A DNA stretch of 7,944 nucleotides from Chloroflexota bacterium (GTDB taxonomy: Bacteria; Chloroflexota; Chloroflexia; QHBQ01; JADMIH01): the NCBI GenBank assembly GCA_015478675.1, contig JADMIH010000173.1:1-7944 (forward strand), in the 5' to 3' direction. Made by a program: the position numbers and the translations under genes. The notes under the pieces are model-generated. The model was not told the origin of the DNA. It ran no database searches and was given only the letters and a program-made list of their open reading frames with translations. Shown here piece by piece: positions 1-6,474 of this stretch. Positions within the stretch are counted from its first letter, which is position 1. Each line of letters begins with the position of its first letter.

Positions 1-50
1 GCCCTGCACTACCCGTTCGCCTTCCCCGTGCAGGTAGAGAAAGGCGCGAC
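1..50 (+). repeat. Copy 1 of a ~50-bp diverged direct repeat flanking vapBC
   Basis: This stretch recurs at 824-874 with a few substitutions and a one-base indel. Both copies begin GCCCTGCACTA and end GAGAAAGGCGCGAC. Copy 1 contains a perfect 7-bp inverted repeat, CCTGCAC (3-9) and GTGCAGG (28-34), which could fold as a hairpin with an 18-nt loop. The two copies bracket the toxin-antitoxin pair at 133-805. The element could be a mobile-type repeat or a duplicated 3' end of a coding gene, since copy 1 is also an open frame from base 1. The left edge is cut by the window, so its true length is unknown. Confidence 0.75.
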
Positions 51-69
51 TCCGATGGTGGGGAACTGA
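1..69 (+). CDS. Possible 3' end of an unidentified gene (partial)
   Basis: Frame 1 is open from the window edge to a TGA at 67-69 and reads ALHYPFAFPVQVEKGATPMV followed by GN. I do not recognise the family. The stretch coincides with the first copy of the direct repeat. In the second copy the same reading can be recovered only by removing one base (ALHYP...FAFPMQVEKGATP), which fits a decayed duplicate of a coding 3' end. The open frame is short enough to be chance. Confidence 0.3.
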   Translation, partial: ALHYPFAFPVQVEKGATPMVGN

Positions 70-132
70 ACGAAGCCTTTATAGTACCAGTCTATGGAGC
101 AAGAGCCTTATTGCAAAACAGGAGCGGTATTG

Positions 133-399
133 ATGCATACTTTAAGAGATGTGATTTCCAAGAAGATGCAGACCCTACCTGAGTATAGCCTGCGTGAAGT
201 ACTCGAATTCGTGGAGTTCCTCACCTGGAAGCAAGCTAATCAGAAAGTGGTTGCAGCTGAACTGGAGAACGATCCTATTTTGTCCGTAGTAGGCATCCTG
301 TCGAGCAAACCTCTTACTGATGAGGAGATCGACCAGGAGCTGTATGGCGCTTACGGCCACAAGGAAGAGGATGATAGCTCTAAACGGCCTCTTCATTGA
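133..399 (+). CDS. VapB-type antitoxin of a PIN-toxin pair
   Basis: This is a small acidic protein of 88 residues. Its role as the antitoxin that neutralises the downstream PIN toxin is inferred from size, position and overlap. The N-terminal part (MHTLRDVISKKMQTLPEYSL) is predicted to be helical. The C-terminal part carries a DPILSVVGILSSKPLTDEEI-like segment, a pattern I associate with antitoxins paired with this PIN type, and would be the toxin-wrapping tail. I chose the ATG at 133 over the in-frame ATG at 94 because an AGGAG (120-124) sits 8 nt upstream of it and 94 has no comparable ribosome site. Its last 29 bases overlap the toxin start at 371, typical of translationally coupled toxin-antitoxin operons. 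DNA-binding and autoregulation are expected for the class but no operator is evident. An orphan small protein is the alternative. Confidence 0.75.
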   Translation: MHTLRDVISKKMQTLPEYSLREVLEFVEFLTWKQANQKVVAAELENDPILSVVGILSSKPLTDEEIDQELYGAYGHKEEDDSSKRPLH

Positions 400-805
400 C
401 ACCTGGGGCCGGATGGCGATTGCTAACCGGAGTGAGCCGCGCCATGTAGAAGTTACGCAGCTTTACCAGGAAGTCCGCAGTAGGAAGATTCCCGTCTATA
501 GCAGTGATTACGTACTCGACGAGTTCATCACTCTGATATTCAGGCGTGAAACGCACAACCATGCAGCACAATTCCTGGAGGCAGTACTTGCATCAGCAGC
601 AAAAGCACAACTCCGTGTAGAGAGTGTGAATCGGGATCGTTTCCTGGCAGCGTGGGAATTGAGAAAGCGGTATCATGACAAACCGCGCATTTCATTTACA
701 GACCTGACTTCGATGGTCATCATGAGCGAATTAGGCATTGAGCAGGTTCTTACAGGAGATGAGCACTTTATGCATGTGGGAATGGGGTTCGTCAAGGTTC
801 CATAA
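371..805 (+). CDS. VapC-type PIN-domain toxin ribonuclease, apparently intact
   Basis: A PIN-domain protein of 144 residues, the usual length for VapC. VapC toxins are Mg-dependent endoribonucleases that cut tRNA, rRNA or mRNA in the cytoplasm. The expected acidic residues are all present: D10 (LFIDTWG), E51 (VLDEF), D111 (ISFTDLTS) and D130 (LTGDEHF). The closing GMGFVKVP is a common C-terminus in this subfamily. The ATG at 371 is preferred to the in-frame ATG at 320 because the protein then begins just before the first catalytic strand and AAGGA (361-365) lies 5 nt upstream. It overlaps the antitoxin by 29 bases. A hand count of 661-720 gives about 45% GC against about 65% for 1801-1860 in the thiolase, which fits horizontal acquisition. 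The target RNA cannot be told from sequence. Confidence 0.88.
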   Translation: MIALNGLFIDTWGRMAIANRSEPRHVEVTQLYQEVRSRKIPVYSSDYVLDEFITLIFRRETHNHAAQFLEAVLASAAKAQLRVESVNRDRFLAAWELRKRYHDKPRISFTDLTSMVIMSELGIEQVLTGDEHFMHVGMGFVKVP

Positions 806-823
806 CTTGTGGACGTTGTGAGC

Positions 824-874
824 GCCCTGCACTATCCCCTTCGCCTTCCCCATGCAGGTAGAGAAAGGCGCGAC
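824..874 (+). repeat. Copy 2 of the ~50-bp diverged direct repeat flanking vapBC
   Basis: This copy lies 18 bases after the toxin stop codon. Compared with copy 1 it has an extra base near 834-840, an A in place of G at 852 and a few other changes. The inverted repeat of copy 1 is retained with one mismatch (CCTGCAC at 826-832, ATGCAGG at 852-858). The extra base destroys the reading frame that copy 1 keeps open, so if the element derives from a coding sequence this is the decayed copy. A 14-base piece of it, ATGCAGGTAGAGAA (852-865), recurs with one change at 897-910, at the start of the broken DinB-like gene. Confidence 0.75.
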
Positions 875-896
875 GCCGAAGCGGAGGAATTAGCTG

Positions 897-1258
897 ATGC
901 AGGTACAGAACGAATAGATGATAGAAGAGGCACTCAAGGAGTTCGTCCAAGGGCCAGACAAATTAGAAGCGACCCTTGCCGGTCTTTCGGAAGCGCACCT
1001 GGATAGGCAGGGCGCTCAAGGTGGCTGGACCATTGGCCTTCCCTTGCCCTGTTCGGGGCCAACCGGGAACATATAGTTCAAATGCTGAGCAGTTTACCGC
1101 CAAACTGGGACCGTAATGTGGTCTTTAGACTCTCTCCTGAAGAAGAGGCCAAAATCACGATAGGAGAATGGATCCAAAGGATGGCAGGACATTTGCAAGA
1201 GCATGTAAGCGAGATCGACAAAATCCGGCAGCAGTTGGGAACGGAGGTGAGCATCTGA
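897..1258 (+). pseudogene. Broken DinB-family (four-helix bundle) gene
   Basis: Remains of a DinB-like metal-binding four-helix-bundle protein, split over two frames. From ATG 897, with GGAGGA (883-888) upstream, the frame reads MQVQNE then an in-frame TAG at 915-917. It resumes with MIEEALKEFVQGPDKLEATL and reaches GGWTI near 1035. The segment expected next in DinB proteins, the first metal-ligand His and helix 2, is missing. A different frame then continues from about 1046 (ALFGANREHIVQML) to the typical C-terminal helix (EWIQRMAGHLQEHVSEIDKI) and a TGA at 1256-1258. An internal deletion of very roughly 40 codons plus a frame change explains this, with the early TAG as further damage. It is distinct from the intact DinB-family gene at 2901. 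Function is presumably lost. Confidence is high that it is broken, moderate on the family. Confidence 0.72.
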
Positions 1259-1279
1259 TGAGTTCAAAGAGTACATGGA

Positions 1280-1669
1280 ATGAGGTTGCTGCTCGACACG
1301 CACTCCTTTCTCTGGTTTATAGAGGATGACCCAAGGCTTAGTGAAAAGGCACAAACGCGCATTGAGGAGGGTACCAACGAGCTTCTCGTAAGCGTTGCCA
1401 GCCTGTGGGAAATCGCAATCAAGGTCCGTATAAACAAACTGCAAGTAGGAGCGCCTTTCTGACAATTCATGTCCAGCCAACTTGAACGTAACAGGATGGA
1501 GCTCCTTGGAATAGATTTTAACCATACAGCAGTGATAGCGACATTGCCGCTCCACTACAGAGACCCGTTCCGTAGGATGATTATAGCGCAGGCTTTCGTA
1601 GAGCAGGTATCCATTGTGAGTGCAGACGCGACACTCGATGCATAAGAGGGTGTCACGAGATTATGGTAA
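1280..1669 (+). pseudogene. Broken VapC-type PIN toxin with two in-frame stops
   Basis: One frame from ATG 1280 to TAA 1667-1669 encodes a full-length PIN toxin of about 129 codons interrupted twice. The N-terminal half (MRLLLDTHSFLWFIEDDPRL, then SVASLWEIAIKV) has D6 and E44 intact. A TGA at 1460-1462 follows GAPF. The frame then continues without shift through QFMSSQLERN, IATLPLHYRDPFRRMIIAQA and VSADATLDA to a TAA at 1643-1645, and ends EGVTRLW. The family normally has Tyr at the second stop (DAY) and Asp in HRDPFDR, where this copy has Arg (codon 98). A third catalytic position is therefore lost as well. No antitoxin gene fits in the 21 bases between the DinB remnant and this ATG, and there is no convincing ribosome site. 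It is a decayed orphan, unrelated in subfamily to the toxin at 371. Confidence 0.88.
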
Positions 1670-1704
1670 CGGCTGAACGAGATAAAGAGGGGAGAAAATA
1701 AGAG

Positions 1705-2898
1705 ATGGCTACAAATGATAATCCTGTAATTCTGAGCGGGGCGCGCACGCCTTTCGGTAAGTTCGGCGGCGGCCTTGCCTCGCTTTCGGCGGTCGAGCTT
1801 GGCGGTATTGTCATGGCGGAAGCGATGCAGCGCGCCGACATCGACAAGGGCGACGTGACCCACAACATCATGGGCTGCGTGGTGCAGGCGGGACTGGGCC
1901 AGGTGCCATCGCGCCAGGCGGCTTTCAAGGCGGGGCTGGGGCGCGAAGTGACCTCAGACACAGTAAATCGCGTCTGCGCCAGCGGTATGCGCGCGGTTAC
2001 CCTGACAAGCGACATTATCAGGCTGGGGCACCACCGGCTGGTGGTGGCGGGCGGTATGGAGAGTATGTCAAACGCGCCTTACTACTCGTTCGGGGCGCGC
2101 TGGGGGCTGCGGATGGGGAACGGTGAGCTTGTGGATGGAGTTTTGCATGACGGCCTCACCGACCCGATAATGAAGGTGCAAATGATTGCGCACGGCTCAA
2201 CAGTGGCCGCCGAAGAAAAGTGCAGCCGCGAAGAGCAGGACGCGTGGGCGTTGCGCTCGCACCGGCGCGCGCTGCTCGCTATGGACAACGGCAGCTTCGC
2301 TGAAGAGATTGTCCCTGTCGTAATCCCGGACAAGAAGAAAGGCGACATCACAATAGACAAGGACGAGTCCCCCAGGCGTGACACTTCGATGGAAGCCCTT
2401 GCCAAGCTCAAGCCGGTCTTCGACCCTAACGGCACCGTCACGGCGGGCAACGCGCCGGGCCTGAACGACGGAGCCGCCGCAGTAGTAGTGGCTTCCTCCG
2501 AGTACGCTAAGGCACATGGTTTAAAGCCCATGGCGCGTATACTCGGCTACGGCGAAGCTGCCTGGGACACTCCGTATCTGGCATATGTGCCCGCGATGGC
2601 GGGGCAAAATGCCTTGAAGAAACTAGGGATGACGGTGGACGACCTCGACCTCGTGGAGATAAACGAGGCGTTCGCCAGCGTCGCCCTCATCAGCATGGCA
2701 AAGCTGGGCCTGCATGAAGACAAAGTAAATGTCAACGGCGGGGCGGTGGCGCTGGGGCACCCAATCGGAGCATCGGGCGCTCGCCTGATCATCACGCTGA
2801 TAAACGAATTACGCAGGCGTGGAGGGGGGATCGGCATGGCCGCTATCTGCTCAGGTACAGCGCAGGGCGACGCTGTCATCCTGCAAGTGGGAGAGTAG
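1705..2898 (+). CDS. Acetyl-CoA C-acetyltransferase (thiolase, degradative/biosynthetic type)
   Basis: A cytoplasmic thiolase of 397 residues, standard for acetyl-CoA acetyltransferases. It would catalyse reversible condensation of two acetyl-CoA to acetoacetyl-CoA, or thiolytic cleavage of 3-ketoacyl-CoA, serving ketone-body, polyhydroxyalkanoate, isoprenoid or fatty-acid pathways. The acyl-carrying nucleophile is C91 (NRVCASGM). NEAF is at 320-323, the catalytic His is H352 (GGAVALGHPIGASGAR), and the second active-site Cys is C382 in ICSGTAQGDA. The usual motif here is C-x-GGGQG, so SGTAQG is a mild variant. The ATG at 1705 follows AGAGGGGAG (1686-1694), about 10 nt upstream. No clear promoter is seen between it and the VapC remnant. 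It is closely followed, 2 nt after its stop, by a DinB-family gene. Substrate preference (acetoacetyl-CoA versus longer 3-ketoacyl-CoA) cannot be fixed, so no symbol is given. Confidence 0.95.
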   Translation: MATNDNPVILSGARTPFGKFGGGLASLSAVELGGIVMAEAMQRADIDKGDVTHNIMGCVVQAGLGQVPSRQAAFKAGLGREVTSDTVNRVCASGMRAVTLTSDIIRLGHHRLVVAGGMESMSNAPYYSFGARWGLRMGNGELVDGVLHDGLTDPIMKVQMIAHGSTVAAEEKCSREEQDAWALRSHRRALLAMDNGSFAEEIVPVVIPDKKKGDITIDKDESPRRDTSMEALAKLKPVFDPNGTVTAGNAPGLNDGAAAVVVASSEYAKAHGLKPMARILGYGEAAWDTPYLAYVPAMAGQNALKKLGMTVDDLDLVEINEAFASVALISMAKLGLHEDKVNVNGGAVALGHPIGASGARLIITLINELRRRGGGIGMAAICSGTAQGDAVILQVGE

Positions 2899-2900
2899 GA

Positions 2901-3401
2901 TTGGATTTTCTCGCTACGGCTCGTCGCCAGATGCTGGCGGGGCAATTGCACGACGCACGGGAGAGGCTGCTCGCCTCCTTCGCCGGATTGACTGAAGATG
3001 AGATGATGCAACCAGGAGTGGCAGGCGAGTGGTCGGTGCGCGACCTGCTTGCCCACCTAGCCTCGTGGGACCGCGAGATCACAGAGACCTACTGCGGCAT
3101 GCTCAGGGGCGAGCGGCTCCCTTTCCTCGATCTCGATGAAGAAGGGATCCAGGCTTTCAACGATAAGCACTATGCTCAGTGGAAGGAAAACAGCATAGAT
3201 CAGAGCGTGAGCGAATTGCAGGCGGCTCGTGAAGAGATGCTTGCCTTGCTGCGGAATGTGGACAACAGCGCCCTCTTCGCCCCGGCCCCGGGCGATGAGC
3301 AGGCCGATTTCTCGATAGCCGCCTGCATACCCATATCTGTGAATCACGACGAAGAGCACGCCGAGATGATCGAGGAGTGGCGCGAAGGCCGGAGTGGGTG
3401 A
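2901..3401 (+). CDS. DinB-family / ClbS-DfsB-like four-helix-bundle protein
   Basis: A soluble protein of 166 residues. The segment AGEWSVRDLLAHLASWDREI (41-60) is the family's helix-2 signature, with H52 as a putative metal ligand. H149 and H153 in VNHDEEHAEMIEEW would complete the three-His site typical of DinB-like proteins. Family members include metal-dependent thiol transferases and the ClbS resistance protein, but the substrate here is unknown. The likely start is TTG at 2901, two bases after the thiolase stop, with GGGAG (2889-2893) 7 nt upstream inside the thiolase end, which implies translational coupling. ATG 2931 (residue 11) is an alternative but lacks a ribosome site. Co-transcription with the thiolase is likely. 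A functional link is not shown, because DinB-like genes often sit beside unrelated genes. A broken DinB-like gene lies upstream at 897-1258. Confidence 0.85.
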   Translation: MDFLATARRQMLAGQLHDARERLLASFAGLTEDEMMQPGVAGEWSVRDLLAHLASWDREITETYCGMLRGERLPFLDLDEEGIQAFNDKHYAQWKENSIDQSVSELQAAREEMLALLRNVDNSALFAPAPGDEQADFSIAACIPISVNHDEEHAEMIEEWREGRSG

Positions 3402-3459
3402 CGCTAGCAGCCGGTGGAGAGTTGTTCGTGCTGACTGAGCAAGCCTCAACGGGAGGACA

Positions 3460-4743
3460 ATGGAACCCCAGGTCGAAGCGCAAGAAGCAGGAAGCGGGCA
3501 ACTTCCGACCAAACGTTATGGTTTCAAAGAGTGGACGCTGGCCGCGATCCTGATCGTACCAATCCCCATAGCAGCGCTCATAGTGGCATCCTGGCTCGCG
3601 GCGCTGCTCGGTTCGGGCAACCGGGCGGCTCAGCTTTCTAGTGTGACACCAACACCGATGCAGGGCAGAACTGTTGTAGCTCAGGCACCGCCGTCCTTTA
3701 CGGCCCTCGCCGCCAGGCCAACATATAATGCGTCGGGCAAGCTATCTGCCACCGCCACTGTAATTATCTTACCCCTCGTCACCCCTGTGCCGCAGCATAC
3801 CACGGTCCTGCAAGTCACAGTAGCGGCGTTGACTCCTCTGCCAACCGCCAGCCCTATTCCGCAGACACATCCGCCAACAACACGCCCTACAGAGGCAAGC
3901 AACAGTACGCCAACGAAAGCTCCGACTGCCACAGTAGCGGTAACAAATACAGCATCTCCAACAACGCAAAACTCAGAAGCAGAAAGGCTTTTCAACGAAG
4001 GGATGAGCTTATTCAATAATGGCGACTATAAAGATGCAATCAATTCGCTCGACCAGGCCATTGCACTCAAGCCTGATTACGCTAATGCACTATTTTACAG
4101 GGCAGATGCTTACAGGCGCACGGGCGACTACGACCGCGCCATCACGGACTTCAATCGCGCTCTGACAGCGAATCGAGGCTACATCTACGTCTACAACGAA
4201 CGAGGGCTCGCATATCAGGGTAAAGGTGATTACGAGCGCGCCCTTGCGGACTACACACAAGCTATCAAAGTAGGCGCGAACCCTGACGTAGCGTATAGTA
4301 ACCGCGGCAATCTCTATGCAGCCCAGGGGAATTATGATGCGGCAATAGCGGACTTTACGCAGTCTATCAAGCTCAATCCTCAGTCAGCGCAGGCTTATAC
4401 CAACCGGGGGGTTGCCTACAGCGCGAAGGGCAGCTACAACCAGGCCATCAACGACTACTCACAGGCCATATCACTCAAAAGCGATATCCCGCAGGCTTAT
4501 GTGAATCGGGCGGCGGCGTACAATACCATTGGCAGCTACGACCTGGCGATAGCCGACTGCACCCAGGCTATCAAGCTCAAGTCTGATTTCGCAGTAGCCT
4601 ACTACAACCGCGCGGTCGCCTACGAGGGCAAAGGCCAGAAGGCAGAGGCAATCGCCGATTACAAGAAGGTGATTGAGTTGAACAACAGCCCCGATTTGCA
4701 GCAAAAGTCTGAAAAGGAGCTTCAGGCGCTCAGTGGACAGTAG
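3460..4743 (+). CDS. Membrane-anchored TPR-repeat protein
   Basis: A protein of 427 residues in three parts. Residues 1-24 are a short charged cytoplasmic tail. Residues about 25-50 (WTLAAILIVPIPIAALIVAS and on) form one membrane helix, with Lys/Arg before it favouring an outside C-terminus. Residues about 55-172 are a low-complexity Thr/Pro/Ala/Ser linker. Residues about 173-410 are seven tandem 34-residue TPR units with typical NRGxAYxxxGxYxxAIxDYxxAI wording. The corresponding DNA shows a 102-bp period. TPR domains bind peptides or proteins, so this is probably an extracytoplasmic scaffold, but no enzyme domain is present and the partner is unknown. GGGAGGA (3451-3457) lies immediately before the ATG, a short spacing. 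It follows the DinB gene by 58 bases and precedes the DUF4349 gene on the same strand. Confidence 0.9.
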   Translation: MEPQVEAQEAGSGQLPTKRYGFKEWTLAAILIVPIPIAALIVASWLAALLGSGNRAAQLSSVTPTPMQGRTVVAQAPPSFTALAARPTYNASGKLSATATVIILPLVTPVPQHTTVLQVTVAALTPLPTASPIPQTHPPTTRPTEASNSTPTKAPTATVAVTNTASPTTQNSEAERLFNEGMSLFNNGDYKDAINSLDQAIALKPDYANALFYRADAYRRTGDYDRAITDFNRALTANRGYIYVYNERGLAYQGKGDYERALADYTQAIKVGANPDVAYSNRGNLYAAQGNYDAAIADFTQSIKLNPQSAQAYTNRGVAYSAKGSYNQAINDYSQAISLKSDIPQAYVNRAAAYNTIGSYDLAIADCTQAIKLKSDFAVAYYNRAVAYEGKGQKAEAIADYKKVIELNNSPDLQQKSEKELQALSGQ

Positions 4744-5025
4744 TGACCCGTTCTGAGAAAACGAAGCTGTAAGATCAAAACAATCAGCCGTGAACAGCTA
4801 CGCATCAGATGAATGTCGAAACCCTCCCTGCTAACCGGGCGTCTTTTGTTCTTACCTGACATGGCTTCATGGATTGTTTGCAGGGCTAAATCCTGAGTCT
4901 CTCAGCCAGGTTGCTGTACAAGAATCCTCTAACTGAAGATGGAACATTTCGACCGGCAGCAACGTCATCTAAATACGGAAGGCGAACAGTTGGCCGGCGG
5001 TACATTAGCTATCTGGAGGTTATAT
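4744..5025. other. Intergenic region between TPR and DUF4349 genes
   Basis: About 280 bases without a supported gene. An in-frame extension of the DUF4349 gene back to ATG 4939 exists, but its sequence looks unlike a domain and it has no ribosome site. I see no convincing terminator, promoter or riboswitch fold, only trivial short inverted repeats such as CTGAG-tct-CTCAG. A weak promoter for the DUF4349 gene may lie here but cannot be assigned. Confidence 0.5.
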
Positions 5026-6153
5026 ATGAAACGTCTGGATTGGTGGCAAGTGGCGTTAAAGCTCGCTGGAACAAGCAGAAGGTTGGTCAAGCGCGGTGGC
5101 GCACGGACCACTCGGCTAAAGAAGCGTAACGTCAGATGGTCCTCTATCATGCTCGTTGGATTGGTAATCGGCACTGTAGCGACGATGTTGGCGAGTGCAC
5201 GGAGCAATGGCGCCCTGCTGTCGCCTCTCGCTTCAACCGTGTCAGGGTACGAGAATGGCGGCCTTGCCCCAGGGCAGCCAGCCTCGCCGCCTGCTGGCAT
5301 CAAATCATACGACAACGGGAGCAGCGCGTTGCAAGTCCCAGCCCCCGCTCCCACGACGGCAGCGGCAATGGCAGCAAGCGGCGCTACAAGCGGGGCTGTT
5401 CCGAGTAGTCAGGACGCTAGCGGAACGGGCCAGGTTGCGCCTCCCGACTGGGACAGGATGATTATCCGCACAGCTACTTTGCAGATCACGGTAAAGGATG
5501 TTGGAGCAGGCCTTGACCAGATCAGGAGCCTGGCAGACGCGAACGCCGGTTATATCAGCGGCTCCGACAGCCGTATTGAGAGCGACTACACAGTAGCTAC
5601 GATCACCATGCAAGTGCCTGCTCGTCTATTCGACAGTGTTATGTCAAAGCTGCGCGCCATCGGCGTCAAAGTGACGCAAGAAAATGTCACGAGCAGCGAT
5701 GTAACCGAAGAATACACCGATTTGCAATCACAACTACGGAACTTGCAGGCCACTGAAACCCGTATGCTTGCCTTGCAACAGAAAGCGGACAAGCTGGAAG
5801 ACATTCTCGCGCTGGACCGCGAGCTACGACAGGTGCAAGGAGACATCGAGAAAATACAGGGTAGGACCAATTTCCTCAGCAAGCGCTCGGAGATGTCAAC
5901 AATCACATTAAGCCTCTACCCGGATATTGCTCCTCTGCCGTCTGTGAAAGTAGCCGCCGAAGGCTGGAACCCTGGAGAGATAGCGGCACGCGCCTGGAAC
6001 TCGTCGCTGCAACTACTCTCTGGAGTAGTGGGGGCAGCTATCACTGTTGCGGTCTTTATGTGGTGGGCCGTGCCCCTGCTTTTACTGGCCTTGTGGCTCG
6101 CAATTCGCCCAGTCCGCAGAACTACGCCTGACAACCCGACTGCGGAAGCGTAG
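5026..6153 (+). CDS. DUF4349-domain membrane protein with coiled coil
   Basis: A protein of 375 residues from ATG 5026. This start has GGAGG (5015-5019) 6 nt upstream, whereas the in-frame ATG at 4939 has none. A basic N-terminus precedes a membrane helix at about 39-57 (SSIMLVGLVIGTVATMLAS). A low-complexity Gly/Ala/Ser/Pro linker runs to about 140. The DUF4349 core follows at about 142-300, beginning DRMIIRTATLQITVKDV and including NAGYISGSDSR and VPARLFDSVMSKL. Inside it, residues about 224-286 form a heptad-like coiled coil (TEEYTDLQSQLRNLQATETR). A second hydrophobic segment at about 332-360 is followed by a basic tail. Two membrane passes would put the DUF4349 region outside the cell. 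The domain's biochemical function is not established. Nothing shows that it works with the preceding TPR protein beyond position and shared topology. Confidence 0.9.
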   Translation: MKRLDWWQVALKLAGTSRRLVKRGGARTTRLKKRNVRWSSIMLVGLVIGTVATMLASARSNGALLSPLASTVSGYENGGLAPGQPASPPAGIKSYDNGSSALQVPAPAPTTAAAMAASGATSGAVPSSQDASGTGQVAPPDWDRMIIRTATLQITVKDVGAGLDQIRSLADANAGYISGSDSRIESDYTVATITMQVPARLFDSVMSKLRAIGVKVTQENVTSSDVTEEYTDLQSQLRNLQATETRMLALQQKADKLEDILALDRELRQVQGDIEKIQGRTNFLSKRSEMSTITLSLYPDIAPLPSVKVAAEGWNPGEIAARAWNSSLQLLSGVVGAAITVAVFMWWAVPLLLLALWLAIRPVRRTTPDNPTAEA

Positions 6154-6240
6154 GCTCGTGGAACGTGACAAGTATTGTGCACTGCGTAAGCTGAGGTAAA
6201 GAGATACTATCCTAGCCGATCACGTTTCACGCGTCTGCTC

Positions 6241-6449
6241 TAAAAGTTTGCCGCGCAAGTAACTGTTCAGAGTAGGGGTGGAGAGGCATAGCCGCCGATA
6301 CTCAGCAGGAATAAAGCTCCCTCTCCCTTCATGGGAGAGGGAGTTTGGGGTGAGGGCGGGTGAGGGCAGATGGCGCTGCACCCGCACAGATACCCCAAGA
6401 AGGTTGCTCCACCCTAAATCTGAACAGTTACCCGCGCAATAAACTTTGA
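6241..6449. mobile_element. MITE-like element with ~43-nt imperfect terminal inverted repeats
   Basis: The left end (6241-6283) and right end (6407-6449) are imperfect inverted repeats. By hand alignment 34 of 43 bases match, with exact blocks AAAGTTT, GCGC, GTAACTGTTCAGA and GGGTGGAG. Pairing stops outside these limits. The ~209-bp element has no coding capacity. It contains a strong hairpin (6317-6343) followed by tandem GGGGTGAGGGC / GGGTGAGGGC (6347 onward), wording common in dispersed repeats of Chloroflexota-like genomes. No clear target-site duplication is visible, so age and mechanism are uncertain. It could be a non-autonomous transposon mobilised in trans, or a REP/BIME-like repeat. 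The right end overlaps the promoter of the downstream tRNA-rnpB cluster. Confidence 0.7.
6317..6343 (+). repeat. Perfect 11-bp hairpin inside the MITE-like element
   Basis: CTCCCTCTCCC (6317-6327) and its exact complement GGGAGAGGGAG (6333-6343) are separated by TTCAT. No T-tract follows, so it is more likely a REP-type palindrome than a terminator. Because it lies downstream of the DUF4349 stop, it may still stabilise the 3' end of that mRNA. Confidence 0.8.
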
Positions 6450-6474
6450 CTCGTACCGCCACATAAGTTATAAT
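6446..6474 (+). promoter_or_regulatory. Sigma70-type promoter of the tRNA-rnpB cluster
   Basis: TTGACT (6446-6451) and TATAAT (6469-6474) are separated by 17 bases: one mismatch from the consensus -35, a perfect -10 and ideal spacing. Transcription would start near 6481, about 11 bases before tRNA-Gln. Strong promoters of this kind are expected for stable RNAs. The -35 box overlaps the right terminal repeat of the MITE-like element, which ends at 6449. Confidence 0.88.

Noticed and set aside
809..1006. A 65-codon plus-strand frame covering repeat copy 2
   Set aside because: It crosses the repeat and the start of the DinB relic in the wrong frame, and its Arg-rich product resembles no family.
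1094..1555. A 153-codon open frame on the minus strand spanning both remnants
   Set aside because: The plus strand here clearly reads as DinB-like and PIN-like protein in recognisable pieces. The antisense translation has no recognisable domain.
1460..1645. Stop-codon recoding (UGA as an amino acid) in the second VapC
   Set aside because: One interruption is TGA and the other TAA. A catalytic Asp is also changed, and other genes here end in TGA. Decay explains it better.
2082..2531. Long minus-strand open frames under the thiolase
   Set aside because: They are typical antisense shadows of a GC-rich coding gene, with Ser/Arg-rich products and no recognisable domain.
3976..4690. The 102-bp periodic sequence as a CRISPR or DNA satellite
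   Set aside because: The period equals 34 codons and the translation is a clean TPR array. The variation follows codons, with no conserved repeat-spacer pattern.
4911..5129. A 72-codon frame overlapping the start of the DUF4349 gene
   Set aside because: It overlaps the well-supported DUF4349 start in another frame, and its sequence shows no domain.
6317..6343. Intrinsic terminator of the DUF4349 gene
   Set aside because: The hairpin is strong but is followed by TTTGGGG rather than a T-tract, and it lies inside a dispersed-type repeat.
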